Positions 35,135-42,679 of a stretch of 64,000 nt of DNA are shown piece by piece. This stretch comes from Spirochaetia bacterium (GTDB lineage: Bacteria > Spirochaetota > Spirochaetia > Sphaerochaetales > Sphaerochaetaceae), in NCBI GenBank assembly GCA_022482625.1, contig JAKVOU010000001.1, positions 2,838,784-2,902,783 on the forward strand, in the 5' to 3' direction. Each line of letters starts with the position of its first letter. The stretch's first letter is position 1. The notes below the pieces were generated by a model that was given only the letters and a program-made list of their open reading frames with translations, was not told the DNA's origin and did no database searches. Both the position numbers and the translations under genes were made by a program.

Positions 35135-35476
35135 GAGGAAGATATACTGTCAACCTACTATATGCGGTAGCAGATCGAGCAGGTATTTGTCCTGTGCAAG
35201 CACAAAACCAAGATGCTTCCTCTCAGAGTCCAGAGTGAGGAGACCTTTAGGGGTCATCTTCTCCTGTCCTTTACAGCATCCGTCATCGTAAAACACCTCT
35301 AGGAAGAACTGAAGGAAACATCCATAGTCTCCCAGGGAAGCCTGATAGCCCTGAGGAACCATAAGTGCAAAGTCTTCGATGATACTGTACTTACCATGGA
35401 AGCTGCAAGGAAAGCCAAGGATGTGTATAAGCTGTTCACAATCAAGGTTTTTCATGAAAGTTCTAAAAAGATCTGA
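35135..35476 (+). pseudogene. Transposase C-terminal relic with in-frame stops
   Basis: A single plus-strand frame reads EEDILSTYYMR, TAG, QIEQVFVLCKHKTKMLPLRV and further to SVIVKHL, TAG, EELKETSIVSQGSLIALRNH, ending at TGA 35474-35476. Read through the first stop, Y-x2-R-x3-E-x6-K (YYMR.QIEQVFVLCK) is intact, marking the IS4-superfamily C-terminus. Its junction with the rloB relic at about 35107-35130 suggests that this element truncated that gene. Confidence 0.7.
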
Positions 35477-35626
35477 TGTAATTAGAAATTTTCACAGGGA
35501 ACTATAGATTAAGATTCCTTTTGATTATCTCAATTGATGGTCCTTATGTATTGATATTCTTTTATCGTAGCGTTTCTTTGTTGATAGTTGACAGTTCTAT
35601 TTGTGAAATTTCAGATAATATAAAAA

Positions 35627-35659
35627 GGAGCCATACAAAATGACTTTTGTATCAGCTCC
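35627..35659 (-). terminator. Intrinsic terminator after gnd
   Basis: On the minus strand GGAGC-tg-ATACAAAA pairs with TTTTGTAT-gg-CTCC across a 4-base loop, followed by TTTTTATATT. It lies 22 bases beyond the gnd stop. Confidence 0.85.
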
Positions 35660-35680
35660 AATTAATTATTAGACTTTTAT

Positions 35681-37144
35681 TTATACCGAATAACTTGAAG
35701 AGGCGGTTTTCCCCCCTTTGCCTGTCCAATTCGTATGAAAGAATTTACCACGTGCTTGATTAATTCTTTCGTAGGTATGAGCACCGAAATAATCTCTTTG
35801 AGCTTGTAACAAGTTAGCTGGAGAATCTGCACTAGTATAACCGTCTAACCATGAAACAGCAGTAGTCAGCGCTGGCAGACTAATACCTAGGTCCATGGCA
35901 AAAATTACGGTATGACGTAAACCTAATTGGTTTTCTTCAATGGCTTTTTTAAAATATGTATTGGTAATAAGGTTTGTCAAGAATGGATCTGTAGCATAAG
36001 CCTGTGATATATCATTGAGGAATGATGACCGAATAATGCAACCTCCACGCCATGTTAAGGCGATTGAGGCAAGATCCAAGTTCCAATTATGCATTTGTCC
36101 TGCCTTGCTAATTAATTCAAAACCTTGTGCATATGAAATAATCTTTGCTGTATATAATGCACTATGTAGTTCTTCAGGTGATAAAGTTCGATTGTTAAGA
36201 AACTTTAATTTTTGGGTAGGGGAGTTACGAAGGAATTTTTCTGCGGCCTGAACCCGTTGATCCTTTTCTGCTGACAAACACCTAGCAAATACTGCTGATG
36301 AAATAAGGGTTAACGGAATGTCTTCGTCCAATGCAGCTTCAACAGTCCATTTCCCTGTTCCTTTTTGCCCGGCAGAATCAAGTATTTTATCTACAAGGAA
36401 ATTACCATCTGTGTCTTTAAACTTAAGTATGTTACTGGTGATTTCGACAAGATACGAATTGAGGTTACTATCATTCCAAGTAGCAAAGGTATTGGCAATT
36501 TCAATATTATTCATATGCAATGCTTTTTTCATTATCCAATAGATTTCACAAATAAGTTGCATATCTCCGTATTCGATGCCATTGTGTACCATCTTGACGA
36601 AATGTCCCGCTCCACCATTTCCTACCCAATTACAACAAGGTGTCTGTTTTTGTCCAGCCTTAGCCGAAATATCAAAGAACATCTGAGAGATAAGTTTCCA
36701 AGCTCCATGGGAACCTCCAGGCATAATAGCCGGTCCAGTAAGTGCTCCTATTTCTCCTCCTGATATACCTGTACCGATGAAATATAGTCCTTTGCTTTCC
36801 AGTAACTTAACTCTTCTTTCTGTATCATTATAATTAGAGTTTCCACCATCAATAATTACATCTCCAGAACTAAGCAGTGGTATAAGTTGCTTAATCAATT
36901 CTTCAACAGGAAGACCAGCTTTAATCATCAGCATGATGATATGTGGTGACTTTGTATTTTTAATAAGTTCTTCCAGACTATGGCAACCTAAGATTGCTTT
37001 ACCTTTTCCTCTTCCTGCGGTAAAACAATCGACTTTAGATACAGTTCTATTAAAGACAGCAACAGTATATCCCTTGCTTTCTAAATTAAGTACAAGGTTT
37101 TCTCCCATCACAGCCAATCCGATTAACCCAATATCTGCAAGCAT
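35681..37144 (-). CDS. gnd: 6-phosphogluconate dehydrogenase, decarboxylating
   Basis: 487 residues, the length of the long-chain enzyme. Visible features: the Rossmann start IGLIGLAVMGENLVLNLESK, FNRTVSK, VIIDGGNSNYNDTERR, GTGISGGEIGALTGPAIMPGG with substrate residues, and HFVKMVHNGIEYGDMQLICE with the catalytic Lys and Glu. The GQKGTGKWT block and the C-terminal tail binding the second subunit are also present. It converts 6-phosphogluconate to ribulose 5-phosphate with CO2 and reduced cofactor. It is co-oriented with an rpiR regulator 15 bases upstream and next to an AfuABC-type importer, suggesting that it serves imported sugar phosphates. Confidence 0.96.
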   Translation of the reverse strand: MLADIGLIGLAVMGENLVLNLESKGYTVAVFNRTVSKVDCFTAGRGKGKAILGCHSLEELIKNTKSPHIIMLMIKAGLPVEELIKQLIPLLSSGDVIIDGGNSNYNDTERRVKLLESKGLYFIGTGISGGEIGALTGPAIMPGGSHGAWKLISQMFFDISAKAGQKQTPCCNWVGNGGAGHFVKMVHNGIEYGDMQLICEIYWIMKKALHMNNIEIANTFATWNDSNLNSYLVEITSNILKFKDTDGNFLVDKILDSAGQKGTGKWTVEAALDEDIPLTLISSAVFARCLSAEKDQRVQAAEKFLRNSPTQKLKFLNNRTLSPEELHSALYTAKIISYAQGFELISKAGQMHNWNLDLASIALTWRGGCIIRSSFLNDISQAYATDPFLTNLITNTYFKKAIEENQLGLRHTVIFAMDLGISLPALTTAVSWLDGYTSADSPANLLQAQRDYFGAHTYERINQARGKFFHTNWTGKGGKTASSSYSV

Positions 37145-37159
37145 TATAAACTCCTTTTG

Positions 37160-38002
37160 TTAATTTCTCCGTGAAGCAATGATGTCTCTCATGCTTTCTA
37201 GAGATTTCATTCCTGTTTTTCGAATTTTCATAAGTTCAACATATACGGTATCTATTATCATCATCTGTGCAATTCTTCCTGTAAAAGACTCTGCAACAGG
37301 AGTTTGTGTCGTAACAGAAACACTTAGGACAAGGTCAGCCTTCATGGCTAAAGGAGATCTTTTGTTGCTTGTGAGAAGAATTATTTTAGATCCCTTTTCC
37401 TTTGCTTCATCCATTAGGCTCATTGTATCTTTATTAACACCGGTATGAGAGGTAACCAAGACGACATCATTTTTTGTAAGCTGTGATACAAGCATAAGTT
37501 GAATATGAAAATCTTGTGCAAAAACACAGTTTATTCCTGTTCTCATTAATTTATGGAAAGCATCTTCACTTACAATATTTGAGCCTCCAAGACCTAGCAT
37601 GATGGTTTTATCAGCTTCATTTATCCATTTCGATGCTTTTTTTATACTGTTCCTGTCAAGATATTTCTGTGTACTTTGAAGAGTTGATATAGCAGCTGAG
37701 AAAATGATATCAATTTCATCATCTTCTTTATTGATTGGCAATTCGAATAGATTTGATTCTCTTTTAACTGTTTCTTCCACCAATGCTATTCTGAATTGCT
37801 GATAACCAGTGTATCCTAGTTTTTTTGCAAACCTGACTAGGGTTGATTCGCTTATACCTATATTTTCTGCCAAACTATCGATACTTGGTGATATGCCCAA
37901 TGAGGGATCATTGAGAATATAATCGGCAATTATTTTTTCTTTCTTGCTGAAACTGGGATAGAGTGTCTTTATTAATTGAAGGCAACTTTCATTATGATCC
38001 AT
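37160..38002 (-). CDS. RpiR-family sugar-phosphate-responsive regulator
   Basis: 280 residues. The N-terminal helix-turn-helix (SIDSLAENIGISESTLVRFAK, about residues 40-60) is followed by a SIS domain (residues 120-250, KTIMLGLGGSNIVSEDAFHK, VVLVTSHTGVNKDTMSL, ILLTSNKRSPLA). SIS domains bind phosphosugars, so the protein should sense a sugar phosphate. It is divergent from the ABC transporter at 38150 and precedes gnd, so it probably controls both. A 147-base shared intergenic region lies between. Confidence 0.93.
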   Translation of the reverse strand: MDHNESCLQLIKTLYPSFSKKEKIIADYILNDPSLGISPSIDSLAENIGISESTLVRFAKKLGYTGYQQFRIALVEETVKRESNLFELPINKEDDEIDIIFSAAISTLQSTQKYLDRNSIKKASKWINEADKTIMLGLGGSNIVSEDAFHKLMRTGINCVFAQDFHIQLMLVSQLTKNDVVLVTSHTGVNKDTMSLMDEAKEKGSKIILLTSNKRSPLAMKADLVLSVSVTTQTPVAESFTGRIAQMMIIDTVYVELMKIRKTGMKSLESMRDIIASRRN

Positions 38003-38149
38003 ATAAAACCTCTAGTTTTTAGTTCTCTATTAGCTATCATAACATAAAAAAAATATTCATGCAAATTAAAAAAAATATTTTTTTCATCTTTACAGAATGA
38101 TTTTTCCAGTTCATAATAAACCAAAATAATAATTAACAAGGAAATGAAA
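38003..38149. promoter_or_regulatory. Divergent promoter region between rpiR and the Afu-type transporter
   Basis: A very AT-rich stretch serving both directions. No distinct inverted repeat is convincing. It is the natural place for RpiR binding. Confidence 0.45.
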
Positions 38150-39805
38150 ATGAGAAAAGTTGGACAAACAGATCCTATTCTACTAATCACAATCATAGTG
38201 GTAATGGCATCTTTAGTTCTTTTTTCTGTAATTCCATTGTTGCAGATACTGGTACAAAGTTTTGTTTCTTTTGATGGCAATTTTTCTTTGCAGGCATATA
38301 TAAAAGCTTTTACTTCACGACAGAACTTTCATGCACTTACAGATAGCCTGCTTTTAGGGGTAACGTCAGGCATCATTGCCACAGCAATAGGTTTTGCATT
38401 CTCTTACTGTGCTTCCTATGTAGCAATGAAGGGAAAGGGTGTATTTAATCTGATTGCGATGCTGCCGATTGTATCTCCACCGTTTGCTGTTGCCCTTTCT
38501 CTTATTTTGCTTTTTGGAAGCCGAGGGTTTATTACGTACACTGTACTTGGCCTAAGAGATGTAAATATCTATGGATTCAAGGGCATACTTTTTGCACAAG
38601 TACTATCATATTTTCCGATTTCATATCTACTGTTGAATGGCGTATTAGGAGAAATTGACCCTTCAATAGAAGAAGCTGCTAGAAATTGTGGTGCAAGTCG
38701 ATGGAATACTTTCAAAGATGTGACATTTCCATTGACATTGCCAGGGATTGCAAACTCATTTCTTTTGGTATTCATAAAATCAGTAGCAGATTTCGGTAAT
38801 CCGATTACCATTGGCGGAGACTATCCAACCTTGGCAACACAAATTTATTTTCAAGCTATTGGCAACTATGATATGCAAGGAGGAGCTGCTGTTGCCATTT
38901 TACTTCTGATTATTTCAATGGGGTTATATGTATTCAGTAAATATTTCGTTACAAGTAAATCATATGTAACTATTACAGGAAAAGCAACGCGAGAAAGGGT
39001 AATGATCTGTGAAAAACATATTACGAGACCATTGAATACATTTTGTTTAACTATTTCTGGAATTGTAATTGCTTTTTATATTTTGATTCCTATGGTATCT
39101 TTTACCAAACTTTGGGGTATCAATTATTCTCTCACGCTTGATAACTATCGCTATGCACTTGCAATCGGGCTTGAAGGACTGAAAGATTCGACATTAATGG
39201 CTGCGTTTGCAACACCGATTACCGGAATTATTGCAATGGTTATTGCTTATTTAGTAGTCAGAAGAAGATTTTTCGGACGAAAAAGTATGGAATTCATTTC
39301 TATGCTCGGTATGACAGTTCCCGGAACTGTAATGGGAATTGGTTTTGTCTTGACTTTCAATAACAAACCTTTTGTATTGACTGGTACTTTGCTGATTATG
39401 GTCCTATCTTGCGTAGTCAGATACTTGCCGATAGGAGTACAGTCTGGAGTTACATCCTTGAAGCAAATTGATCCTTCAATTGAAGAAGCCGCAGCTGATC
39501 TTGGAGCGAATTCTTTTAAAGTTTTTACATCAGTTACATTGCCATTGATTAAGACAGCATTCTTTGGAGGGTTGGTCTATACCTTTGTAAAAAGTATGAC
39601 GACAATCAGTGCAGTTATTTTCTTAATTTCAGCTCGTTATAAGTTGTTGACAGTTTCTATTCTCGATCAGGTTGATGCTGGCAAATTTGGTGTCGCTTCG
39701 GCTATGTCAACTTTGTTGATTGTTGTCGTTTATATTGCAATTGCAGTTCTGTATTGGTTTATTGGTAAACTTGGTGTCAATAAAAAAGATATCAAATTAA
39801 TCTAA
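38150..39805 (+). CDS. AfuB/FbpB-type ABC transporter permease (two domains fused)
   Basis: 551 residues with about 12 membrane segments. Two permease units each carry the ATPase-contact loop: EEAARNCGASRWNTFKDVTF in the first half and EEAAADLGANSFKVFTSVTL in the second. This fused layout is typical of FbpB/AfuB-class importers. The ATG at 38150 is preferred over 38144 because AAGGA lies 7 bases before it. It begins an operon with ATPase (12-base gap) and binding protein genes. In this class substrates include ferric iron, thiamine and, for AfuABC of Actinobacillus, hexose phosphates; the adjacent gnd and rpiR favour a sugar phosphate here. Confidence 0.92.
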   Translation: MRKVGQTDPILLITIIVVMASLVLFSVIPLLQILVQSFVSFDGNFSLQAYIKAFTSRQNFHALTDSLLLGVTSGIIATAIGFAFSYCASYVAMKGKGVFNLIAMLPIVSPPFAVALSLILLFGSRGFITYTVLGLRDVNIYGFKGILFAQVLSYFPISYLLLNGVLGEIDPSIEEAARNCGASRWNTFKDVTFPLTLPGIANSFLLVFIKSVADFGNPITIGGDYPTLATQIYFQAIGNYDMQGGAAVAILLLIISMGLYVFSKYFVTSKSYVTITGKATRERVMICEKHITRPLNTFCLTISGIVIAFYILIPMVSFTKLWGINYSLTLDNYRYALAIGLEGLKDSTLMAAFATPITGIIAMVIAYLVVRRRFFGRKSMEFISMLGMTVPGTVMGIGFVLTFNNKPFVLTGTLLIMVLSCVVRYLPIGVQSGVTSLKQIDPSIEEAAADLGANSFKVFTSVTLPLIKTAFFGGLVYTFVKSMTTISAVIFLISARYKLLTVSILDQVDAGKFGVASAMSTLLIVVVYIAIAVLYWFIGKLGVNKKDIKLI

Positions 39806-39817
39806 GGGAGTTTTCAG

Positions 39818-40894
39818 ATGAGTAATAAATCTGTAAGGTTGGAAAATATAACCAAAGAATATATATCGCCGAATAAGAAGATATTCAAAGCTGTAGACCA
39901 TATTTCACTCGAGATCTCAGAAGGTGAATTTGTCACTTTACTTGGTCCTTCTGGTTGCGGCAAGACTACTACATTGAGAATGATAGCCGGATTTGAAACA
40001 CCTACTGCTGGTAGGATATACATTGGAAATACCGAAATCAATTCTCTGACACCAGATAAGAGAAATACTGCAATGGTTTTCCAATCATATGCCCTTTTTC
40101 CTCATTATGATGTATTCAATAATATTTCCTATGGCCTTCGTCTTAAGAAACTTGGTGCAGAAGAGATATCCGCCAAAGTACATGGAATAATTTCATTAGT
40201 AGGTCTTGAAGGACTTGAAACAAGATTTCCTAATCAACTGTCAGGGGGGCAGCAGCAACGGGTAGCTTTGGCACGTGCATTGGTGATGGAGCCTGCCGTT
40301 ATGCTTTTTGATGAACCGCTTTCAAACCTTGATGCAAAGCTTCGTGTATCTATGCGGAATGAAATTAGAAAAATTCAGCAACGGCTTGGTGTTACAAGTA
40401 TTTACGTTACCCATGATCAGTCTGAAGCCATGAGTCTTTCTGATCGAATCATAATCATGAATAATGGCAATATTGAGCAAGTAGGGACTCCTGTTGAAGT
40501 ATACAAAGAACCCTCTTCGAAATTTGTTGCAAATTTCATTGGTAAAGCAAACTTCATCCCCGCTACCGTTATTAAGAAAATAACAGAAGATAAAGTGTTG
40601 GTATCGTTTTTTAATACTACCGAAACGGTCAGGGCCGATGTAAAAAAAACATATCAGCCCGGTGATCAGGTTGATTTACTTATACGTCCTGAGTCCATTG
40701 AAATTGATTCACAAGGGAAATTTCTAGGTAAAGTGTCTGTTTCTACCTTTATGGGTAATCTTCAGGAATATTTTCTTGAAATAGGCGGAATTACTCTTGA
40801 TGTTGAACAAACAAACCCTGATACGGATCATATGGTGAAAGCAGGAGAAGAGATTAGATTTGCAATCAAGGCTGCAAATTTTCATATTGTTTAA
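39818..40894 (+). CDS. AfuC/FbpC-type ABC transporter ATPase
   Basis: 358 residues. Walker A LLGPSGCGKTTT, Q-loop VFQSYALFPHYD, signature LSGGQQQRVALARA, Walker B VMLFDEPLSNLDAK and H-loop VTHDQSEAM are all intact. A C-terminal TOBE-type region (after about residue 240, FIPATVIKKI to the end) follows, as in FbpC/PotA-class ATPases. The start at 39818 follows AAGGGAGTTTTCAG. Central gene of the importer operon. Confidence 0.95.
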   Translation: MSNKSVRLENITKEYISPNKKIFKAVDHISLEISEGEFVTLLGPSGCGKTTTLRMIAGFETPTAGRIYIGNTEINSLTPDKRNTAMVFQSYALFPHYDVFNNISYGLRLKKLGAEEISAKVHGIISLVGLEGLETRFPNQLSGGQQQRVALARALVMEPAVMLFDEPLSNLDAKLRVSMRNEIRKIQQRLGVTSIYVTHDQSEAMSLSDRIIIMNNGNIEQVGTPVEVYKEPSSKFVANFIGKANFIPATVIKKITEDKVLVSFFNTTETVRADVKKTYQPGDQVDLLIRPESIEIDSQGKFLGKVSVSTFMGNLQEYFLEIGGITLDVEQTNPDTDHMVKAGEEIRFAIKAANFHIV

Positions 40895-40918
40895 AAAATA
40901 ATTATAAAGGAGAAAAAA

Positions 40919-41947
40919 ATGAAGATGAGGAAGTTTGTTATTGCTTTGCTTGTTGCGTTAGTTTCAATGGGTATTGGTTTTGCCCAGGGAACTACAGAAA
41001 CAAAGTTGGATTCCGGAGAATTGACTATGTACATAGGAGTTGTCGAGGAACAAGCACTTAAAATTGCCCAGATGTATGAAGCAAAGACTGGAGTCAAGGT
41101 GAATTTTGTCAGAATGAGTGGTGGTGAAATCTTAGGACGACTACGTGCGGAAAAGGCCAATCCAAAAGCAGATATTTGGTATGGAGGTTCTGCTGATTCA
41201 TTTGTTACTGCACAATCAGAGGGATTATTGACTCCTTATATTTCTCCCAACGCAGCTGATATCAGTAGTCAACAGAAAGATCCAGAAGGATACTGGACCG
41301 GTATCTATATCGGTTATCTAGGGTTTATTTGTGAAAAACAATGGTTTGAGGAACATAACATGAGATATCCTACGAGTTGGGATGATTTGCTTGATCCAAG
41401 ATTTGAAAAACAAATTATTGTAGCAAATCCAGGTTCTTCAAGTACTGCATATAATCTTCTTTCAACTATGGTTCAGATGAAAGGGGAGAAAGATGGTATT
41501 GCGTATATGGCTGCCTTGGACAAACAGGTCAAGCAATATACATCAAGTGGTTCTGCACCAGCAAAATCCGTAGCATTGGGTGAATGTGCAGTCGGAATTA
41601 CTTATTTGCATAACGGAATTCGTCTTATGAAAGAAGGCTATACAAACATTGCTTTATCAGTACCGAAAGAAGGAACAAGTTATGAATTAGGTTCTGTTGC
41701 AATAGTAAAAGGGGCTCCGCACGAAGAGGCTGCAAAAAAATTTATCGATTGGTGTTTGACTTCTGAGTGTCAGGAAATTGGACAGAAATATACAAATTCG
41801 TACCAATTCCTTACCAATCCTGCATCACATACACCTGATGAGGCAAAATCACTGGAAAATACAAAGTTGATACATTATGATTTTGAATGGTCGGGAACCA
41901 ACAAAAATAGGTTGCTTGAAGAGTGGAATACTGCGACTAAGCATTGA
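40919..41947 (+). CDS. AfuA-type ABC transporter substrate-binding protein
   Basis: 342 residues with signal peptide (MKMRKFVIALLVALVSMGIGFAQ) and mature start GTTETKLD. Family features include the early LTMYIGVVEEQALKIAQMYE and PKADIWYGGSADSF, plus ITYLHNGIRLMKEGY in the ligand-closing part. It belongs with the iron/AfuA/phosphonate binding proteins. The early part lacks the tyrosine-pair text expected of a ferric-iron binder, although this was judged by eye only. It is the last gene of the importer; two hairpins follow. The ligand could be a hexose phosphate, as in AfuA, given gnd and rpiR. Confidence 0.88.
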   Translation: MKMRKFVIALLVALVSMGIGFAQGTTETKLDSGELTMYIGVVEEQALKIAQMYEAKTGVKVNFVRMSGGEILGRLRAEKANPKADIWYGGSADSFVTAQSEGLLTPYISPNAADISSQQKDPEGYWTGIYIGYLGFICEKQWFEEHNMRYPTSWDDLLDPRFEKQIIVANPGSSSTAYNLLSTMVQMKGEKDGIAYMAALDKQVKQYTSSGSAPAKSVALGECAVGITYLHNGIRLMKEGYTNIALSVPKEGTSYELGSVAIVKGAPHEEAAKKFIDWCLTSECQEIGQKYTNSYQFLTNPASHTPDEAKSLENTKLIHYDFEWSGTNKNRLLEEWNTATKH

Positions 41948-41965
41948 TATGGTTTTGGAATGCTA

Positions 41966-42011
41966 CATGTGGAGCACTTCTATGGGATATACCCATAGAA
42001 GTTGACACATG
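41966..42011. repeat. Long interrupted hairpin after the binding-protein gene
   Basis: Perfect 11-bp arms ACTTCTATGGG and CCCATAGAAGT with a 5-base loop are extended by outer arms CATGTG and CACATG across a 4/3-base internal bulge. There is no uridine tail, so it is more a 3'-end stabiliser or REP-like relic than a terminator. Confidence 0.6.
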
Positions 42012-42062
42012 ATTGTTCATTATTCCCCTTAGGATTGACATTCGGAAGGAGTGGCATATGAT

Positions 42063-42094
42063 GAAAACCTGATGCAATATTGCGTCAGGTTTTC
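42063..42094 (+). terminator. Probable intrinsic terminator of the importer operon
   Basis: GAAAACCTGA and TCAGGTTTTC form a perfect 10-bp stem, with TGCAATATTGCG in the loop able to pair further, followed by CTTGTCC. The tail is weak but the stem is strong and is the second hairpin after the operon. The rest of the gap to 42326 shows nothing else. Confidence 0.6.
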
Positions 42095-42326
42095 CTTGTC
42101 CAAGGAATCTCTTTGTAAAATACAGATATAAGTATGATAGTTCCTTATGCAAAAAGAAAATAATCTAGCAACGAACTATCACATCGTAACAACTAGGTTA
42201 CTTTGGTTTTCACTTGCACTTTTTTTGTTTCAATGGTCCTTTACAATTTAGTAACACTGTGCAGGAATGGTTTTATATTTATAGATTCATTTTACTGATT
42301 CAATCATTATTCCTTTTTTATGGAGA

Positions 42327-42635
42327 ATGCAAAGAAAGCAAAAGCATAGGCCAGTATCTTTGAAGGGAGAGTTAGCTCACGGAGAACTTGGTTTGGTCGA
42401 TGATTTTAAAAACTGGTGTGAATATTCTGATACACGTTCTGCATATGAATTTGCTAGTTTTTTACGTACAAAAAAGCGGGTAGCAAACAAATTACTATGT
42501 CCCTGTGGAAGTGGTATTAGGTATGCAAAATGTCATTGCCACGAAACTAATAAATATAGAAAATTGAAAAAATTCTTTATACGCAAAGAATTGGATGAAT
42601 TGTTAAATAACCTTGGGGCCAATCGTTTATCATAA
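42327..42635 (+). CDS. Small SEC-C zinc-motif protein
   Basis: 102 residues, strongly basic. The middle contains LLCPCGSGIRYAKCHCHE, a SEC-C motif (C-x-C, then C-H) as found at the C-terminus of SecA and in many small proteins, where it binds zinc. The rest is helical and charged with no recognised domain. It has no partner genes and no clear ribosome site (only GGAGAA upstream). A role as a zinc-dependent adaptor is possible but unproven. Confidence 0.65.
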   Translation: MQRKQKHRPVSLKGELAHGELGLVDDFKNWCEYSDTRSAYEFASFLRTKKRVANKLLCPCGSGIRYAKCHCHETNKYRKLKKFFIRKELDELLNNLGANRLS

Positions 42636-42679
42636 AGCTAATTGGTCCTGATGATGTTGTATGGACAGATAGTTTTGTT

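Noticed and set aside
35150-35455. 101-codon minus-strand frame near gnd
   Set aside because: It is antisense to a transposase C-terminal relic that shows the Y-R-E-K signature on the plus strand.
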